Position numbers and translations under genes: made by a program. The notes below the pieces were generated by a model that saw nothing but the letters and a program-made list of their open reading frames with translations, was not told the DNA's origin and made no database searches. Source: Kutzneria sp. (GTDB taxonomy: Bacteria; Actinomycetota; Actinomycetes; Mycobacteriales; Pseudonocardiaceae). From it: a DNA stretch of 64,000 bases. Below are positions 19,463 to 28,536 of this stretch, one piece after another (within the stretch, counting starts at the first letter, position 1; each line of letters begins with the position of its first letter). The stretch spans positions 1-64,000 of the forward strand of contig JAFAZC010000005.1 in assembly GCA_019239965.1 (NCBI GenBank). Reading direction: 5' to 3'.

Positions 19463-20194
19463 GTGAAACAGGGCGAGCTGCGTGGCGTGGTGGCCTTGGA
19501 CGGTCCGTCCGGCACTGGCAAGTCCACCGTCGCGCGTCGGCTGGCGAGCACGCTCGCCACCCGTTATCTGGACACCGGAGCGATGTACCGGGCGGCGACT
19601 CTTGCCGTATTGCGGGCCGGCGTCGACCCGACAGACCGGGTGCGAGTGGCCGAGGTGGTGTCGGCCGCCGAGATCGCCGTCGCGACCGATCCGGCCGCTC
19701 CGACGACGACGCTGGACGGAGCCACCGTCTCCGCCGAGATCCGTGGCCATGAGGTCACCGCCGCGGTGTCGGCGGTGTCCGCCGTGCCCGAGGTGCGGGC
19801 CCAGCTGGTTGCCGAGCAGCGGCGGATCATCGCCGACGCGGTGCTGCACGCGGGCGGCATCGTCGTCGAGGGTCGCGACATCGGCAGCACGGTGGCGCCG
19901 GACGCCGGTCTGAAGATCTACCTGACCGCGTCGGAATGCGTGCGAGCCGAGCGCAGGGCGCGGCAGGACGGCGCCGACGGGCGATTGTCCACTGTGGAGG
20001 AGACGCTGGCCGACGTTCAGCGCCGGGACACCTATGACTCGACAAGGACCGCCTCGCCGCTGCGCCGCGCGCAGGACGCCGTCACGGTGGACAGCACCGA
20101 CCTCGACCTTGCCGGGGTGCAGGCCGCGCTGTTGGCCATGATCGCGCAGCGTGGCCTGTGCCGGGCACGGGCTGGGAGCGGCAGTGAGCACTGA
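19463..20194 (+). CDS. cmk: Cytidylate kinase
   Basis: A 243-residue (d)CMP kinase. The P-loop GPSGTGKST is at residues 14-22, LDTGAMYRAAT (about 36-46) forms part of the CMP site, VEGRDIGSTVAPDA is the conserved central motif and RRDTYDSTRTASPL the lid/C-terminal segment. GTG 19463 is preceded by GGGAAGGA. It overlaps plsC by 11 bp. The cmk-plsC-der order is common in actinobacteria. Confidence 0.94.
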   Translation: MKQGELRGVVALDGPSGTGKSTVARRLASTLATRYLDTGAMYRAATLAVLRAGVDPTDRVRVAEVVSAAEIAVATDPAAPTTTLDGATVSAEIRGHEVTAAVSAVSAVPEVRAQLVAEQRRIIADAVLHAGGIVVEGRDIGSTVAPDAGLKIYLTASECVRAERRARQDGADGRLSTVEETLADVQRRDTYDSTRTASPLRRAQDAVTVDSTDLDLAGVQAALLAMIAQRGLCRARAGSGSEH

Positions 20195-20843
20195 TCTGCC
20201 CAGCGGCTCCTGGCCGTGGCTGCACGATGCCGCGCGCTGGGTGGGCGGATGGATCTACATACCGAGGCTGCGGCTGCGCGTGCGCGGCAGCGAGCACGTG
20301 CCGGCGGAAGGACCTGTGGTCGTCGTCGCCAACCACAGCACTATGCTGGAGGGACCGATCCTGTTCGGGGTGTTGCCGCGGCGGTTGGTGTTCCTGGTCA
20401 AGAACGAGATGTTCCTCGGACCGCTCGGGTGGGGGTTGTGCCGGCTCGGTCAGATCCCGGTGCGCCGCGGCGAGCCCCATCGCGGCGCTCTGGCGACCGC
20501 GACCCGGGTCCTGAATGCCGGCGGCGTCGTCGGTGTCTTTCCCGAGGGCACCCGGGGCTCGGGCGCGGTCGAGCACGCACACGGCGGCGCCGCCTGGCTG
20601 GCACGCGCGACCGGCGCGATGGTGCTTCCGGTGGCCTGCCGCGGTACGACATGGGGGGCCGGGACGAGGAACCGGTGTTCCCGGCGAGTCGTCGACATCG
20701 TGATCGGTGCCCCGTTCTCGCTGCCGGCCGAACGGGGTCGTGCCGCGCTCGCCGCCTCGACCGGGCGGCTACGCACCGAGCTCGCCGCTCTTGTCGACGA
20801 GCTGGATCGACGCAGGGCCGGTGGCCCCGAGGAGGACGTGTGA
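20184..20843 (+). CDS. plsC: 1-acyl-sn-glycerol-3-phosphate acyltransferase (PlsC family)
   Basis: A 219-residue membrane-associated acyltransferase. The catalytic motif reads NHSTMLEGP, giving H-x4-E where the family normally has H-x4-D (about residues 50-55). The FPEGTRGSG motif (about 125) and VLPVACRGT are normal. GTG 20184 is well spaced from GGGAG at 20174-20178. A Trp/Tyr-rich N-terminal helix probably anchors it. Acyl-acceptor specificity cannot be read from the sequence. Confidence 0.85.
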   Translation: MSTDLPSGSWPWLHDAARWVGGWIYIPRLRLRVRGSEHVPAEGPVVVVANHSTMLEGPILFGVLPRRLVFLVKNEMFLGPLGWGLCRLGQIPVRRGEPHRGALATATRVLNAGGVVGVFPEGTRGSGAVEHAHGGAAWLARATGAMVLPVACRGTTWGAGTRNRCSRRVVDIVIGAPFSLPAERGRAALAASTGRLRTELAALVDELDRRRAGGPEEDV

Positions 20844-22249
20844 CCGACCTTGACGGAACCTGGGCCGACGAGGCCGAGTGGACGGTCCTGGACACCGGGG
20901 CCGAGCGGGACACCGAGGCGGGCGACCCGCCGCAGCCGGTGCTCGCCGTTGTCGGCCGACCGAATGTCGGAAAGTCCACACTGGTCAACCGGATCCTCGG
21001 CCGCCGGGAAGCAGTCGTGCAGGACGTGCCCGGTGTGACACGGGATCGGGTGGCCTACGACGCACTGTGGAACGGTCGTCGGTTCACCGTCGTGGACACC
21101 GGAGGCTGGGAGCCGGCCGCCGTGGGCCTTCAGGCCTCCGTCGCGGCGCAAGCGGAGTCGGCGATGGCCAGTGCGGACGCCGTGCTCGTCGTCGTCGATG
21201 CCACGGTGGGCGCGACCAGCACGGACGAGGCCGTGGCCAAGGTGCTGCGCAGGTCGCGCCGACCAGTGCTGCTCGCGGCCAACAAGGTCGACGACGACCG
21301 GCTGCTCGCCGACACCGCGTCGCTGTGGTCGCTTGGGCTCGGCGAACCGTATCCAGTCAGCGGCCTGCACGGCCGCGGGTCGGGTGACCTGCTCGACGCG
21401 ATCCTGCGTGCGCTGCCTGAGACGCCTCGCGAGGCGGTCACCGAGCATGCCGGGCCGCGTCGGGTCGCCCTGGTCGGCAAGCCCAATGTCGGCAAGTCGA
21501 GTCTGCTCAACCAGCTCGTCGGTGAGCAGCGTTCGGTGGTCGACGCGGTCGCCGGTACCACGGTCGATCCGGTGGATTCGTTGGTCGAACTGGACAATCA
21601 GGTCTGGCGTTTCGTGGACACCGCGGGTCTGCGCAAGCGAGTCACGTTCGCCAGCGGCATGGAGTACTACGCCTCGCTGCGCACCAAGGCCGCTATCGAG
21701 GCGGCCGAGGTGGCCGTCGTGTTGCTCGACGCTTCCGCTCCGATTAGTGAGCAGGATCTGCGGGTGCTCACGATGGTGGTGGAGGCCGGTCGGGCCTGCG
21801 TGCTGGCGCTGAACAAATGGGACCTCGTCGACGAGGACCGCCGGCACCAGCTGGAGCGCGAGCTGGACCGGGGCCTGGTGCGGGTGCCCTGGGCGCAGCG
21901 GGTCAACGTCTCGGCGCTGACCGGGCGGGCCGTGCACAAGCTGGCCCCTGCCCTACGGACCGCGCTGACCTCATGGGATTCCCGTGTGCCTACGGGCGTC
22001 CTGAACTCGTGGCTGAACGACCTGATCGCGGCCACTCCGCCACCGGTGCGGGGCGGTAAGCAGCCAAAGGTGCTCTTCGCGACCCAGGCGGGCACGAGGC
22101 CCCCGACGATCGTCCTGTTCACCACGGGCTTCCTCGAAGCCGGCTACCGCCGGTTCGTCGAACGCAAAGTCCGAGAACAGTTCGGGTTCGTGGGTAGTCC
22201 GGTGCGCATTTCCGTGCGGGTGAGGCAGAAGCGCACCCGCACGACGTGA
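20840..22249 (+). CDS. der: Ribosome biogenesis GTPase Der (EngA)
   Basis: A 469-residue protein with two tandem GTPase domains and a C-terminal KH-like domain. The first P-loop GRPNVGKST is at about 39-47 with VDTGGWE; the second GKPNVGKSS is at about 213-221 with [13 protein letters not shown] and NKWD give guanine specificity. It binds the 50S subunit late in assembly. GTG 20840 overlaps the plsC stop (GTGA), with GGAGG at 20831-20835. A 30-residue acidic extension precedes the first domain, as in other actinobacteria. Confidence 0.95.
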   Translation: MTDLDGTWADEAEWTVLDTGAERDTEAGDPPQPVLAVVGRPNVGKSTLVNRILGRREAVVQDVPGVTRDRVAYDALWNGRRFTVVDTGGWEPAAVGLQASVAAQAESAMASADAVLVVVDATVGATSTDEAVAKVLRRSRRPVLLAANKVDDDRLLADTASLWSLGLGEPYPVSGLHGRGSGDLLDAILRALPETPREAVTEHAGPRRVALVGKPNVGKSSLLNQLVGEQRSVVDAVAGTTVDPVDSLVELDNQVWRFVDTAGLRKRVTFASGMEYYASLRTKAAIEAAEVAVVLLDASAPISEQDLRVLTMVVEAGRACVLALNKWDLVDEDRRHQLERELDRGLVRVPWAQRVNVSALTGRAVHKLAPALRTALTSWDSRVPTGVLNSWLNDLIAATPPPVRGGKQPKVLFATQAGTRPPTIVLFTTGFLEAGYRRFVERKVREQFGFVGSPVRISVRVRQKRTRTT

Positions 22250-22856
22250 GCGGAGCACGGGCCCGGTCATCCCGGGATTACCGTTGTGGAGAACCGAACT
22301 CGCGATAACCGCCGACACGATTCGGTTACGGGGCCTCGCCGCGTCGCGAGCACGCGATTATGGGAAAAGTCGTTGGCGGATAGGCACACGAGTCGGCGCG
22401 GCATTTCACGTCCGGGCCGTCCAGCCCTGATGCTCGCGGGGACGGGCGGGCGGTGAGCCGAACAGCGGGGTTGGCCCTGCTTGGTGTTCGTGAGAGGCCC
22501 TGGCGGCCCAATCGGTCGGTGGACGTGTGCAACGCACCGCCGAAAGGGTGAACAGTACTCCTGATCGGCGGTTAATAATGTGTGATCGGTGGCGCTAAAG
22601 ACTTCGACGGGGTATGTGGACCGCTCGGCGCAGCTCTCGGTACGTTCGCCGCAGTGCTGTCGAACAATGCCTGTTCGGCGCTCCCCGGCCGCTCCAGGGC
22701 TGTCCCAGACGTGCTAGATTCCCTGACGTATTTGACGAAGATCAACTTTGGTGCAGGTCGCCATGGGTCGTTCCGCGGTGGGAATCACCCTGATTTCACC
22801 CGGTGGACACCGTTGCCACCGCAATCGCTGAGCGTTCGGAGACTTCGTGGAGAGCC
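22250..22856. other. Non-coding gap between der and the conservon
   Basis: About 600 bp with no convincing gene. AACCGAA (22292-22298) and TTCGGTT (22321-22327) could form a weak stem after der. A direct repeat TGATCGGCGG/TGATCGGTGG (22562-22571 and 22583-22592) is spaced 21 bp start to start around TTAATAAT. It is probably the promoter and control region of the conservon operon. No clear -35/-10 pair could be assigned. Confidence 0.5.
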
Positions 22857-25418
22857 GTGAAGAAGGACAGTGACTCCACCCGAGAGTACAAGTCGATCAG
22901 GACGCAACTGGTCGGCGCGGTACTGATCCCCAGTATCAGCCTGCTCGTGCTGTGGACCGCGGCCGCGGCGTACCTGGTCTTCAATCCCGTGTACGTCAAG
23001 GCTGTTTCCTCCAGTGTGCGGGAGGCGTCACTTCCTGCCGTGACCGCGCTGGCCTCCTCGCAGAAGGAACGCCAGCTGAGCATGACCTATCTCGGCAGGG
23101 CGGCTACTGGGCTGCGGGAGCTGCACGACCAAGAGCAGCAGACCGACAAGGCACTGGTCCCCATGAGGGCCGCGATCAGTTCGGCCCAGCAGCACGCTCC
23201 CGACGAGCTTCAGCAGCGCATGAAGGCCCTCAACGACAGTCTGGACCGGCTGCCAACGATCCGTTCGCAGATCGACAGCCGGACCATCGACAAGAGCGAG
23301 GTGTTCAACTACTACAACACCCTGCTCGACGCGGCGACCAGACTGTTCGATACACAGGCGCGGATTCTGCCCAACGTGAGCATCACCAATGGCGGCATCG
23401 CGGGAGTCTCGGTGTTCCGGGCCAGCGATATGCTGTCACGGTCGGCGGCGCTCATGGGCGGAGCGTTCTCCTCGGGATCGTTGAACACCCAGGAACATCT
23501 GACCTACACCAACCTGGTCGGCTCCTATCACGCGGAGCTGGACAAGGCCATGCCGTTCCTGCGTCCCGATGTCGCCGACCGGGTCAAGACGCTGACCGGA
23601 AGCGACCCGTGGCACCATCTCAGCGACACCGAGAACGCCTTCATCGAGCGCGGCCCGTGGACCCGTGGGGCGGGTGGACTCCCGATCAGCGAGGGTGACT
23701 GGCAACAGCTGACGACGCAGGTGTCCGACTCCCTCGTCAACCTCACCATCGCTCAAGCGGACGAGGTCTCCAACCAGGCCATCACCGACGCCAACACCGA
23801 GCTCCTCGATGTGATCATCGGTAGTATCGTCGCCCTGCTCGCGGCCGTCGGATCCATCGTGGCCGCGATCCGGGTCTCCCGGACGCTGGTCGGCAAGACC
23901 CTCGTGTCCCGGCTGGCCCGGCTGAGGGGAGAGGCACTCGGCCTCGCCCGTCAGCAGCTGCCCGACATCGTCCGCCGGATCAGGTCGGGCGAACCCGTGG
24001 ACGTCGAGCAGGAGCTGCCCGAACTCGACTACGGCTCGGACGAGATCGGCCAGGTCGCCGAGGCGTTCAACGCGGCCCAGTCAGCCGCCGTGTCGGCCGC
24101 GGTTACCGAGGCACAGGCCCGCGAGGGTGTGCACAACGTGTTCCTCGGTATCGCGCACCGCAACCAGGGCCTTGTGCACCGTCAGCTCAAGATCCTGGAC
24201 GCCATGGAGCGCGGCGAGGAGGACCCCCGTCAGCTGGAACGGCTCTTCCAACTGGACCACCTGGCCACCCGGGCGCGCCGCAACGCCGAAAACCTGATCA
24301 TCCTCGGTGGCGAGCAGCCGGGCCGGCGCTGGCTCAAGGCGGTCAAGCTCGTCGACGTGTTGCGCGCCGCGGTGTCCGAGACCGAGCTCTACCACCGGGT
24401 CCAGGTGGAACGGGGACCAGACATCGCGATCGCGGGTTCGGCCGTCGCCGACACCATCCACCTCATCGCCGAACTGGTCGACAACGCCACGTCGTTCTCG
24501 CCGCCCCGGTCCCAGGTGCTGGTCAGCAGTACCCTGGTCGCCCGCGGAGTCGTGGTCGAGGTCGAGGACCAGGGACTGGGCATGAGCAAGGAGGACCGGG
24601 ACCGCGCCAACGCGATGATGACCGCTCCGCCCGAGTTCGACGCGATGGCACTCAAGGCCGACTCTCGGCTCGGACTGTTCGTGATCGCGCGACTGGCCTC
24701 GCGACTCGGCATCAATGTCGAGTTCCGGGTGTCGCCGTATGGCGGTACCCGAGCGATCGTGCTGATACCGTCGCAGATCCTGTCTCGTGACGTGTCCGAT
24801 GGTCCGGAGTCGCCCGAACACCCCGAGGTGCCCGCCGGTCGTAGCGCATACGACTTGGATGGTGACGACCGGAGTTCCGGGTTGCACCGGCAGGAAGCTC
24901 TCGTCGAGTCCGACGCCGCTGACTCGCTTGAGGGCACGGAGCTCGACGAGTTCTGGTCACTGAGCCGGTCGCGACTGGTCAACGAGGTGCACACCATCGA
25001 GGGATGGCCGAGCGCCGACGCCGCGCAGGAGGCCTCCGATGTGACGCTGACCGACCTGTCCGCGATCACCAGTGGTCCGTTGACCGCGCCGAAGTCGACG
25101 CGGCCCCACCGCTACTCCCCGGAAAGACCCGATTCGGAAGGGGTCGACCCACAGTGGATCAATCCGGAGAGAGTCAAGTTAGGGGAGGCCATCAACGGGG
25201 AGAACGAACAGCTGCAGGTGCCTGCGACGGACCGGCCGGTCCTGCCACGACGGAGCCCGCAACGCAGCATCGCCCCCCAGCTGCGTGGCGACGTCTTCGA
25301 CGAACCGGAGGCCGAGGTCAACGGCGGACGATCCGCAGAAGAGATCAGGAACACCATGACGGCGTTCCAGCGCGGCTCGCTTCTCGGCCGCCAGGCAGCG
25401 TCGATGGAAGATCAGTGA
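22857..25418 (+). CDS. cvnA: Conservon sensor kinase-like protein (CvnA family)
   Basis: An 853-residue membrane protein. One membrane helix is at about 18-40, an extracytoplasmic nitrate-sensor-like helical domain runs to about 310, a second membrane helix at about 320-342, and a HAMP-like linker follows. A histidine-kinase region (IAHRNQGLVHRQ; ELVDNATSFSPP N-box; DQGLGMS G1; SRLGLFVIARLA) then leads to a long acidic disordered tail. Conservon kinases bind ATP and control the downstream roadblock/GTPase proteins in a GPCR-like membrane complex. GTG 22857 is preferred (GGAGAG upstream); GTG 22803 would add 18 residues. It is first in a four-gene operon. Confidence 0.87.
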   Translation: MKKDSDSTREYKSIRTQLVGAVLIPSISLLVLWTAAAAYLVFNPVYVKAVSSSVREASLPAVTALASSQKERQLSMTYLGRAATGLRELHDQEQQTDKALVPMRAAISSAQQHAPDELQQRMKALNDSLDRLPTIRSQIDSRTIDKSEVFNYYNTLLDAATRLFDTQARILPNVSITNGGIAGVSVFRASDMLSRSAALMGGAFSSGSLNTQEHLTYTNLVGSYHAELDKAMPFLRPDVADRVKTLTGSDPWHHLSDTENAFIERGPWTRGAGGLPISEGDWQQLTTQVSDSLVNLTIAQADEVSNQAITDANTELLDVIIGSIVALLAAVGSIVAAIRVSRTLVGKTLVSRLARLRGEALGLARQQLPDIVRRIRSGEPVDVEQELPELDYGSDEIGQVAEAFNAAQSAAVSAAVTEAQAREGVHNVFLGIAHRNQGLVHRQLKILDAMERGEEDPRQLERLFQLDHLATRARRNAENLIILGGEQPGRRWLKAVKLVDVLRAAVSETELYHRVQVERGPDIAIAGSAVADTIHLIAELVDNATSFSPPRSQVLVSSTLVARGVVVEVEDQGLGMSKEDRDRANAMMTAPPEFDAMALKADSRLGLFVIARLASRLGINVEFRVSPYGGTRAIVLIPSQILSRDVSDGPESPEHPEVPAGRSAYDLDGDDRSSGLHRQEALVESDAADSLEGTELDEFWSLSRSRLVNEVHTIEGWPSADAAQEASDVTLTDLSAITSGPLTAPKSTRPHRYSPERPDSEGVDPQWINPERVKLGEAINGENEQLQVPATDRPVLPRRSPQRSIAPQLRGDVFDEPEAEVNGGRSAEEIRNTMTAFQRGSLLGRQAASMEDQ

Positions 25419-25443
25419 GCGGTAACAGGGAAGTCGGGATTCG

Positions 25444-25875
25444 ATGAACGACAAGGCCACCTTCGAGACGGATCTGAACTGGCTGCTGGACAACTTGGTC
25501 GAGCGGGTCGTGGACACCAAGCACGCGATCGTGCTTTCCACCGACGGCCTGCTCATCGGGAAGTCCGGCGGACTGTCCAGGGACGATTCCGACCAGCTGT
25601 CGGCAATGGCCTCGGCCTTCCAGAGTCTGGCACGGGGTACGGGCCGGCATTTCGCCGGCGGTCAGGTGCGTCAGACCATCGTGGAGATGGAGCACGCCTA
25701 CCTCTTCGTGACCGCGGCGGGCCATGGTGCCTGCCTCGCCGTGCTCGCCGAGGGCAACGCCGACGTCGGCCAGATCGCCTACGAGATGAACCTGCTCGTC
25801 AAGCAGGTCGGTGTCTATCTGAGCGCGGCACCACGCCACGCTCCGGCCGTGTCCGGCAACGGGCAAGGGTCCTGA
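25444..25875 (+). CDS. cvnB: Roadblock/LC7 protein (CvnB family)
   Basis: A 143-residue protein with a single roadblock/LC7 domain: FETDLNWLLDNLVERV at the N-terminus, then HAIVLSTDGLLIGKSGGL and GHGACLAVLAEGNADVGQIA. These proteins act as GTPase regulators, typically of MglA-like small GTPases. It is the second gene of the conservon, 25 bp after the kinase and overlapping the next gene by TGATG. Confidence 0.9.
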   Translation: MNDKATFETDLNWLLDNLVERVVDTKHAIVLSTDGLLIGKSGGLSRDDSDQLSAMASAFQSLARGTGRHFAGGQVRQTIVEMEHAYLFVTAAGHGACLAVLAEGNADVGQIAYEMNLLVKQVGVYLSAAPRHAPAVSGNGQGS

Positions 25876-26249
25876 TGGTGACCGACGAACAGGACAGCTG
25901 GTTTGACGATGAGGCTGGACCGCTGGTTCGCCCCTACGCCATGACCAGAGGCCGCACCCAGCCGGCTGCCGGTTGGCTGGATGTGGCGACCCAGGTGGTG
26001 TCCGTGGTGTCCGGCGAGGACTCGCTGGGGCTCGGGCCCGAACACCTGACGATCCTTCAGTTGTGCCAACGTCCATTTTCGGTCGCCGAGCTGGCCGCAT
26101 ACGTCAACGTTCCGCTCGGTGTGGTCAAGGTGCTCCTTGGCGACCTGATCGAACGCGGCGATGTGGTGGTTCGTCATCCCGAGCGGGCCCTGGAAGCCCC
26201 GGCCCGTGATCTACTCCAGGCGGTTCTCGATGGTGTCCGTGCACTCTAG
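25875..26249 (+). CDS. cvnC: DUF742 protein (CvnC family)
   Basis: A 124-residue DUF742 protein. It has an acidic start with SWFDDEAGPLVRPYAMTRGR, the normal opening of the family, and a winged-helix-like C-terminal half (LCQRPFSVAELAAYVNVPLG, then VLLGDLIERGDVVV). It joins the kinase, roadblock and GTPase proteins in the conservon complex; its molecular role is not established. It overlaps both neighbouring genes. Confidence 0.88.
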   Translation: MVTDEQDSWFDDEAGPLVRPYAMTRGRTQPAAGWLDVATQVVSVVSGEDSLGLGPEHLTILQLCQRPFSVAELAAYVNVPLGVVKVLLGDLIERGDVVVRHPERALEAPARDLLQAVLDGVRAL

Positions 26250-26817
26250 CCAGCAGGCCATGAGCCTGATTCCCGCATCCGTCAAGATCCTTGTGGCTGG
26301 CGGCTTCGGTGTCGGCAAGACCACCTTGGTCGGTTCGGTCAGTGAAATCCCGCCGCTGAGTACGGAGGAGATGCTCACCGAGGCCAGCGCCGGGGTAGAC
26401 GACCTGGCCGGGGTCGAAGACAAGTCCACTACCACGGTCGCCTTGGATTTCGGGCGTATCACGATCAGCCCACGCATCGTGCTGTACCTGTTCGGAACTC
26501 CGGGACAGGACCGTTTCTGGTTCATGTGGGACGAGCTGGCCAACGGCGCCATCGGGGCCATCGTGCTCATCGACACCCGCCGGCTGGAGACCAGCTTCGC
26601 CGCGATCGACTTCTTCGAGCGGAGAAACATTCCGTTCGTGGTCGTGGTCAACCGCTTCGACGGGGCCTACGACTACACACCCGACGAGGTCCGTCAGGCA
26701 CTGGCCATCAACGACGGGATCCCCGTCATGGTGTGCGACGCTCGCAAGAGCGACTCCAGCAAGCTGGCACTGATCAAGCTGTTGGAGCACGCCATGAGCA
26801 AACTGCCGGTGGAGTAA
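26230..26817 (+). CDS. cvnD: Conservon small GTPase (CvnD family)
   Basis: A 195-residue Ras/MglA-like GTPase. The P-loop GGFGVGKTT is at about 23-31, LFGTPGQDRF at about 86, and VVNRFDGA (the NKxD equivalent reads NRFD) at about 139. Such atypical NRFD is usual in CvnD proteins. ATG 26230 lies inside the end of cvnC; GTG 26239 is possible. It ends the operon, just before a strong terminator. In Streptomyces this position is often followed by a P450 gene, which is absent here. Confidence 0.88.
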   Translation: MVSVHSSQQAMSLIPASVKILVAGGFGVGKTTLVGSVSEIPPLSTEEMLTEASAGVDDLAGVEDKSTTTVALDFGRITISPRIVLYLFGTPGQDRFWFMWDELANGAIGAIVLIDTRRLETSFAAIDFFERRNIPFVVVVNRFDGAYDYTPDEVRQALAINDGIPVMVCDARKSDSSKLALIKLLEHAMSKLPVE

Positions 26818-26831
26818 GGCACCGCACGGTC

Positions 26832-26865
26832 GAACAGGCGCCCCTACGGTGAGGGGCGCCTGTTC
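26832..26865 (+). terminator. Terminator of the conservon operon
   Basis: A perfect 13-bp stem: GAACAGGCGCCCC at 26832-26844 and GGGGCGCCTGTTC at 26853-26865, with an 8-nt loop. It lies 15 bp after the cvnD stop and can also work for the minus-strand tryptophanase-like gene that ends 70 bp away. Confidence 0.85.
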
Positions 26866-26934
26866 TGACATCGCTGAGTCTGTCCGGCCGCGTTTGCCCG
26901 GTCACAAGGTCCAGGAGACGCGACTGACCGGAGA

Positions 26935-28311
26935 TCACACGGCTAGCGGCGCCATCACGACTGTGAAGGGTCGTAGGAACGGATCCGCGTCGAGGATCCG
27001 GTAGCCCGGTACCCGTTCTGGGGCTTTGGCGATCTCAGCGATCACGCCGGCGACATACTCCAGATGGCTTTGGGTGTAGACACGCCGTGGGATTGCCAAC
27101 CGGACGAGTTCGAAGGGAGCCGGGATGGTCAGGTCGAAGTTGTCGTCAATGCTCCCCAGGTACAGCGAACCCACCTCGCTGCAACGGATCCCGCCTTCCA
27201 GGTACAGCTGGCAGGCCAGAGCATGGCCGGGAAACTGGCTCGGTGGCAGGTGGGGGAGCAGGCGGGCCGCGTTGAGGTAGAGGGCGTGGATGCCGGGCGG
27301 CTGCACCATGGCGACGCCGGCGTCGTTGACCAGGCGTGCCAGATGGGCGGTGTGGTCGGCGCGGGCGCGGAGGTAGCGGGGGTCGACCACCTCACGTAGG
27401 CCCTGTGCCAGCCGGGCGAGGTCATGCCCACCCAGCCCGCCATAGGTGAGGTGCCCCTCGGTGCCGATCAGTTGAATTTCGCACTGTCTGGCCAACTTCG
27501 GATCCCGCAGACCGATGAACGCACCCTCGGCGGTAATGCCGTCCTTCTTCAGACTGGCCGTACAACCGTCGGACATGCTGAACGCCAGGCTGGCCACTTC
27601 TTTCGGGGTGCGGTGTTGGTAACCAGGTTCGCGTTGCGTGACAAGCCACGCGTTCTCAGCGAATCTGGCCGCGTCCAGAAACAACGGCACCTGGTTGCGG
27701 TGGCACAAGTCACGGGTTGCTCGCAGGTTGGCCATGGACACCGGTTGGCCGCCTCCGCCATTGTTGGTGACTGTCATCAGGACAAAAGCCACCTTGGGGC
27801 CGTCCGGCCCGGCCAGTGTGGTGGCGAGAGTGTCCAGGTCGATGTTGCCTTTGAACGGGTAGGCGCTGTCCATGTCCGCGGATTCTGGGCAGGGCAGGTC
27901 CAGTGCGGTGGCCCCCGTGGCCGCGACGTTGAATCGTGTGGTGTCGAAGTGCGTGTTGCTGATGCTGATCTTGCCGGGTCCTAACAGGGCCGAGAACAGG
28001 ATTCGTTCGGCGGCGCGGCCTTGGTGAACCGGCAGGATGTGCGGGTAGCCCGTGAGATCCCTGACCGCGTCACGGAAGGCGAACCAGCTGCTACGGCCGG
28101 CGTAGCTGGCGTCGCTGAGCACGGCGGCCGCGTCCTGTCGGCTGGACGTCGCACCCGTGCCGGAGTCGGACAGCAGGTCGATGGTGACGACATCGGCTGG
28201 CAGGTTGAACGCGTTGTATCCGGCCCGGACGAATGCCTGCCGGCGCTCGGCCGGTGTGGGGAACGGGATCGGCTCGACCATCTTGATGCGGTAGGGCTCC
28301 ATTGCCGGCAA
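26935..28311 (-). CDS. Tryptophanase-like PLP beta-eliminating lyase
   Basis: A 458-residue member of the tryptophanase/tyrosine phenol-lyase family. Conserved parts are IDLLSDSGTGA (44-54), VHQGRAAERI, GGGGQPVSMANLRA, DAARFAENAW, the PLP-lysine region DGCTASLKKDG (Lys about 256) and AIPRRVYTQ. Tyrosine phenol-lyase carries an Arg in its ME-R-G motif; here the equivalent reads CSEVGSLYLG (about 377-386), like tryptophanase, so an indole substrate is favoured. Start TTG 28311 has AAGGAGA at ideal distance; ATG 28302 is the alternative. It is the last gene of the prenylindole cluster and likely converts (prenyl)tryptophan to (prenyl)indole, pyruvate and ammonia. Confidence 0.85.
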   Translation of the reverse strand: MPAMEPYRIKMVEPIPFPTPAERRQAFVRAGYNAFNLPADVVTIDLLSDSGTGATSSRQDAAAVLSDASYAGRSSWFAFRDAVRDLTGYPHILPVHQGRAAERILFSALLGPGKISISNTHFDTTRFNVAATGATALDLPCPESADMDSAYPFKGNIDLDTLATTLAGPDGPKVAFVLMTVTNNGGGGQPVSMANLRATRDLCHRNQVPLFLDAARFAENAWLVTQREPGYQHRTPKEVASLAFSMSDGCTASLKKDGITAEGAFIGLRDPKLARQCEIQLIGTEGHLTYGGLGGHDLARLAQGLREVVDPRYLRARADHTAHLARLVNDAGVAMVQPPGIHALYLNAARLLPHLPPSQFPGHALACQLYLEGGIRCSEVGSLYLGSIDDNFDLTIPAPFELVRLAIPRRVYTQSHLEYVAGVIAEIAKAPERVPGYRILDADPFLRPFTVVMAPLAV

Positions 28312-28426
28312 CGCCGTCTCCTTCTGTGCTCATGCGGGCGCCATGCGGTCGTCCCGGTTCGAGGGAGGCATTGCAACCGGCCATTGGCGCATGGTCAGCC
28401 TTCCGCACCGACCGACAGTTGATCAA

Positions 28427-28486
28427 ACGGCCGAACAGGTGACGGACCCGCCTGCAATCGAGTGGTGTGGCCACCTGTTCGGCCGT
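28427..28486 (-). promoter_or_regulatory. Long hairpin between methyltransferase and tryptophanase-like genes
   Basis: Perfect 15-bp arms, ACGGCCGAACAGGTG (28427-28441) and CACCTGTTCGGCCGT (28472-28486), with a 30-nt loop, in the 225-bp intercistronic gap. It could be an attenuator/terminator that lowers lyase expression, an mRNA-processing or stability element, or a regulator site. No Trp-rich leader peptide was found in the gap. Confidence 0.55.
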
Positions 28487-28536
28487 GACGTCCCGTCAGC
28501 CTGTGTTCGGTGGCCTGGATACCGGGCCAACGGCTG

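Noticed and set aside
20216-20839. Upstream extension of the der reading frame through plsC
   Set aside because: The extra residues are Arg/Gly-rich and coincide with plsC in another frame; the GTG at 20840 with GGAGG is a proper start.
26935-28311. Calling the lyase tyrosine phenol-lyase
   Set aside because: The Arg that binds the tyrosine hydroxyl is absent at the CSEVGS position; the cluster context also points to an indole substrate.
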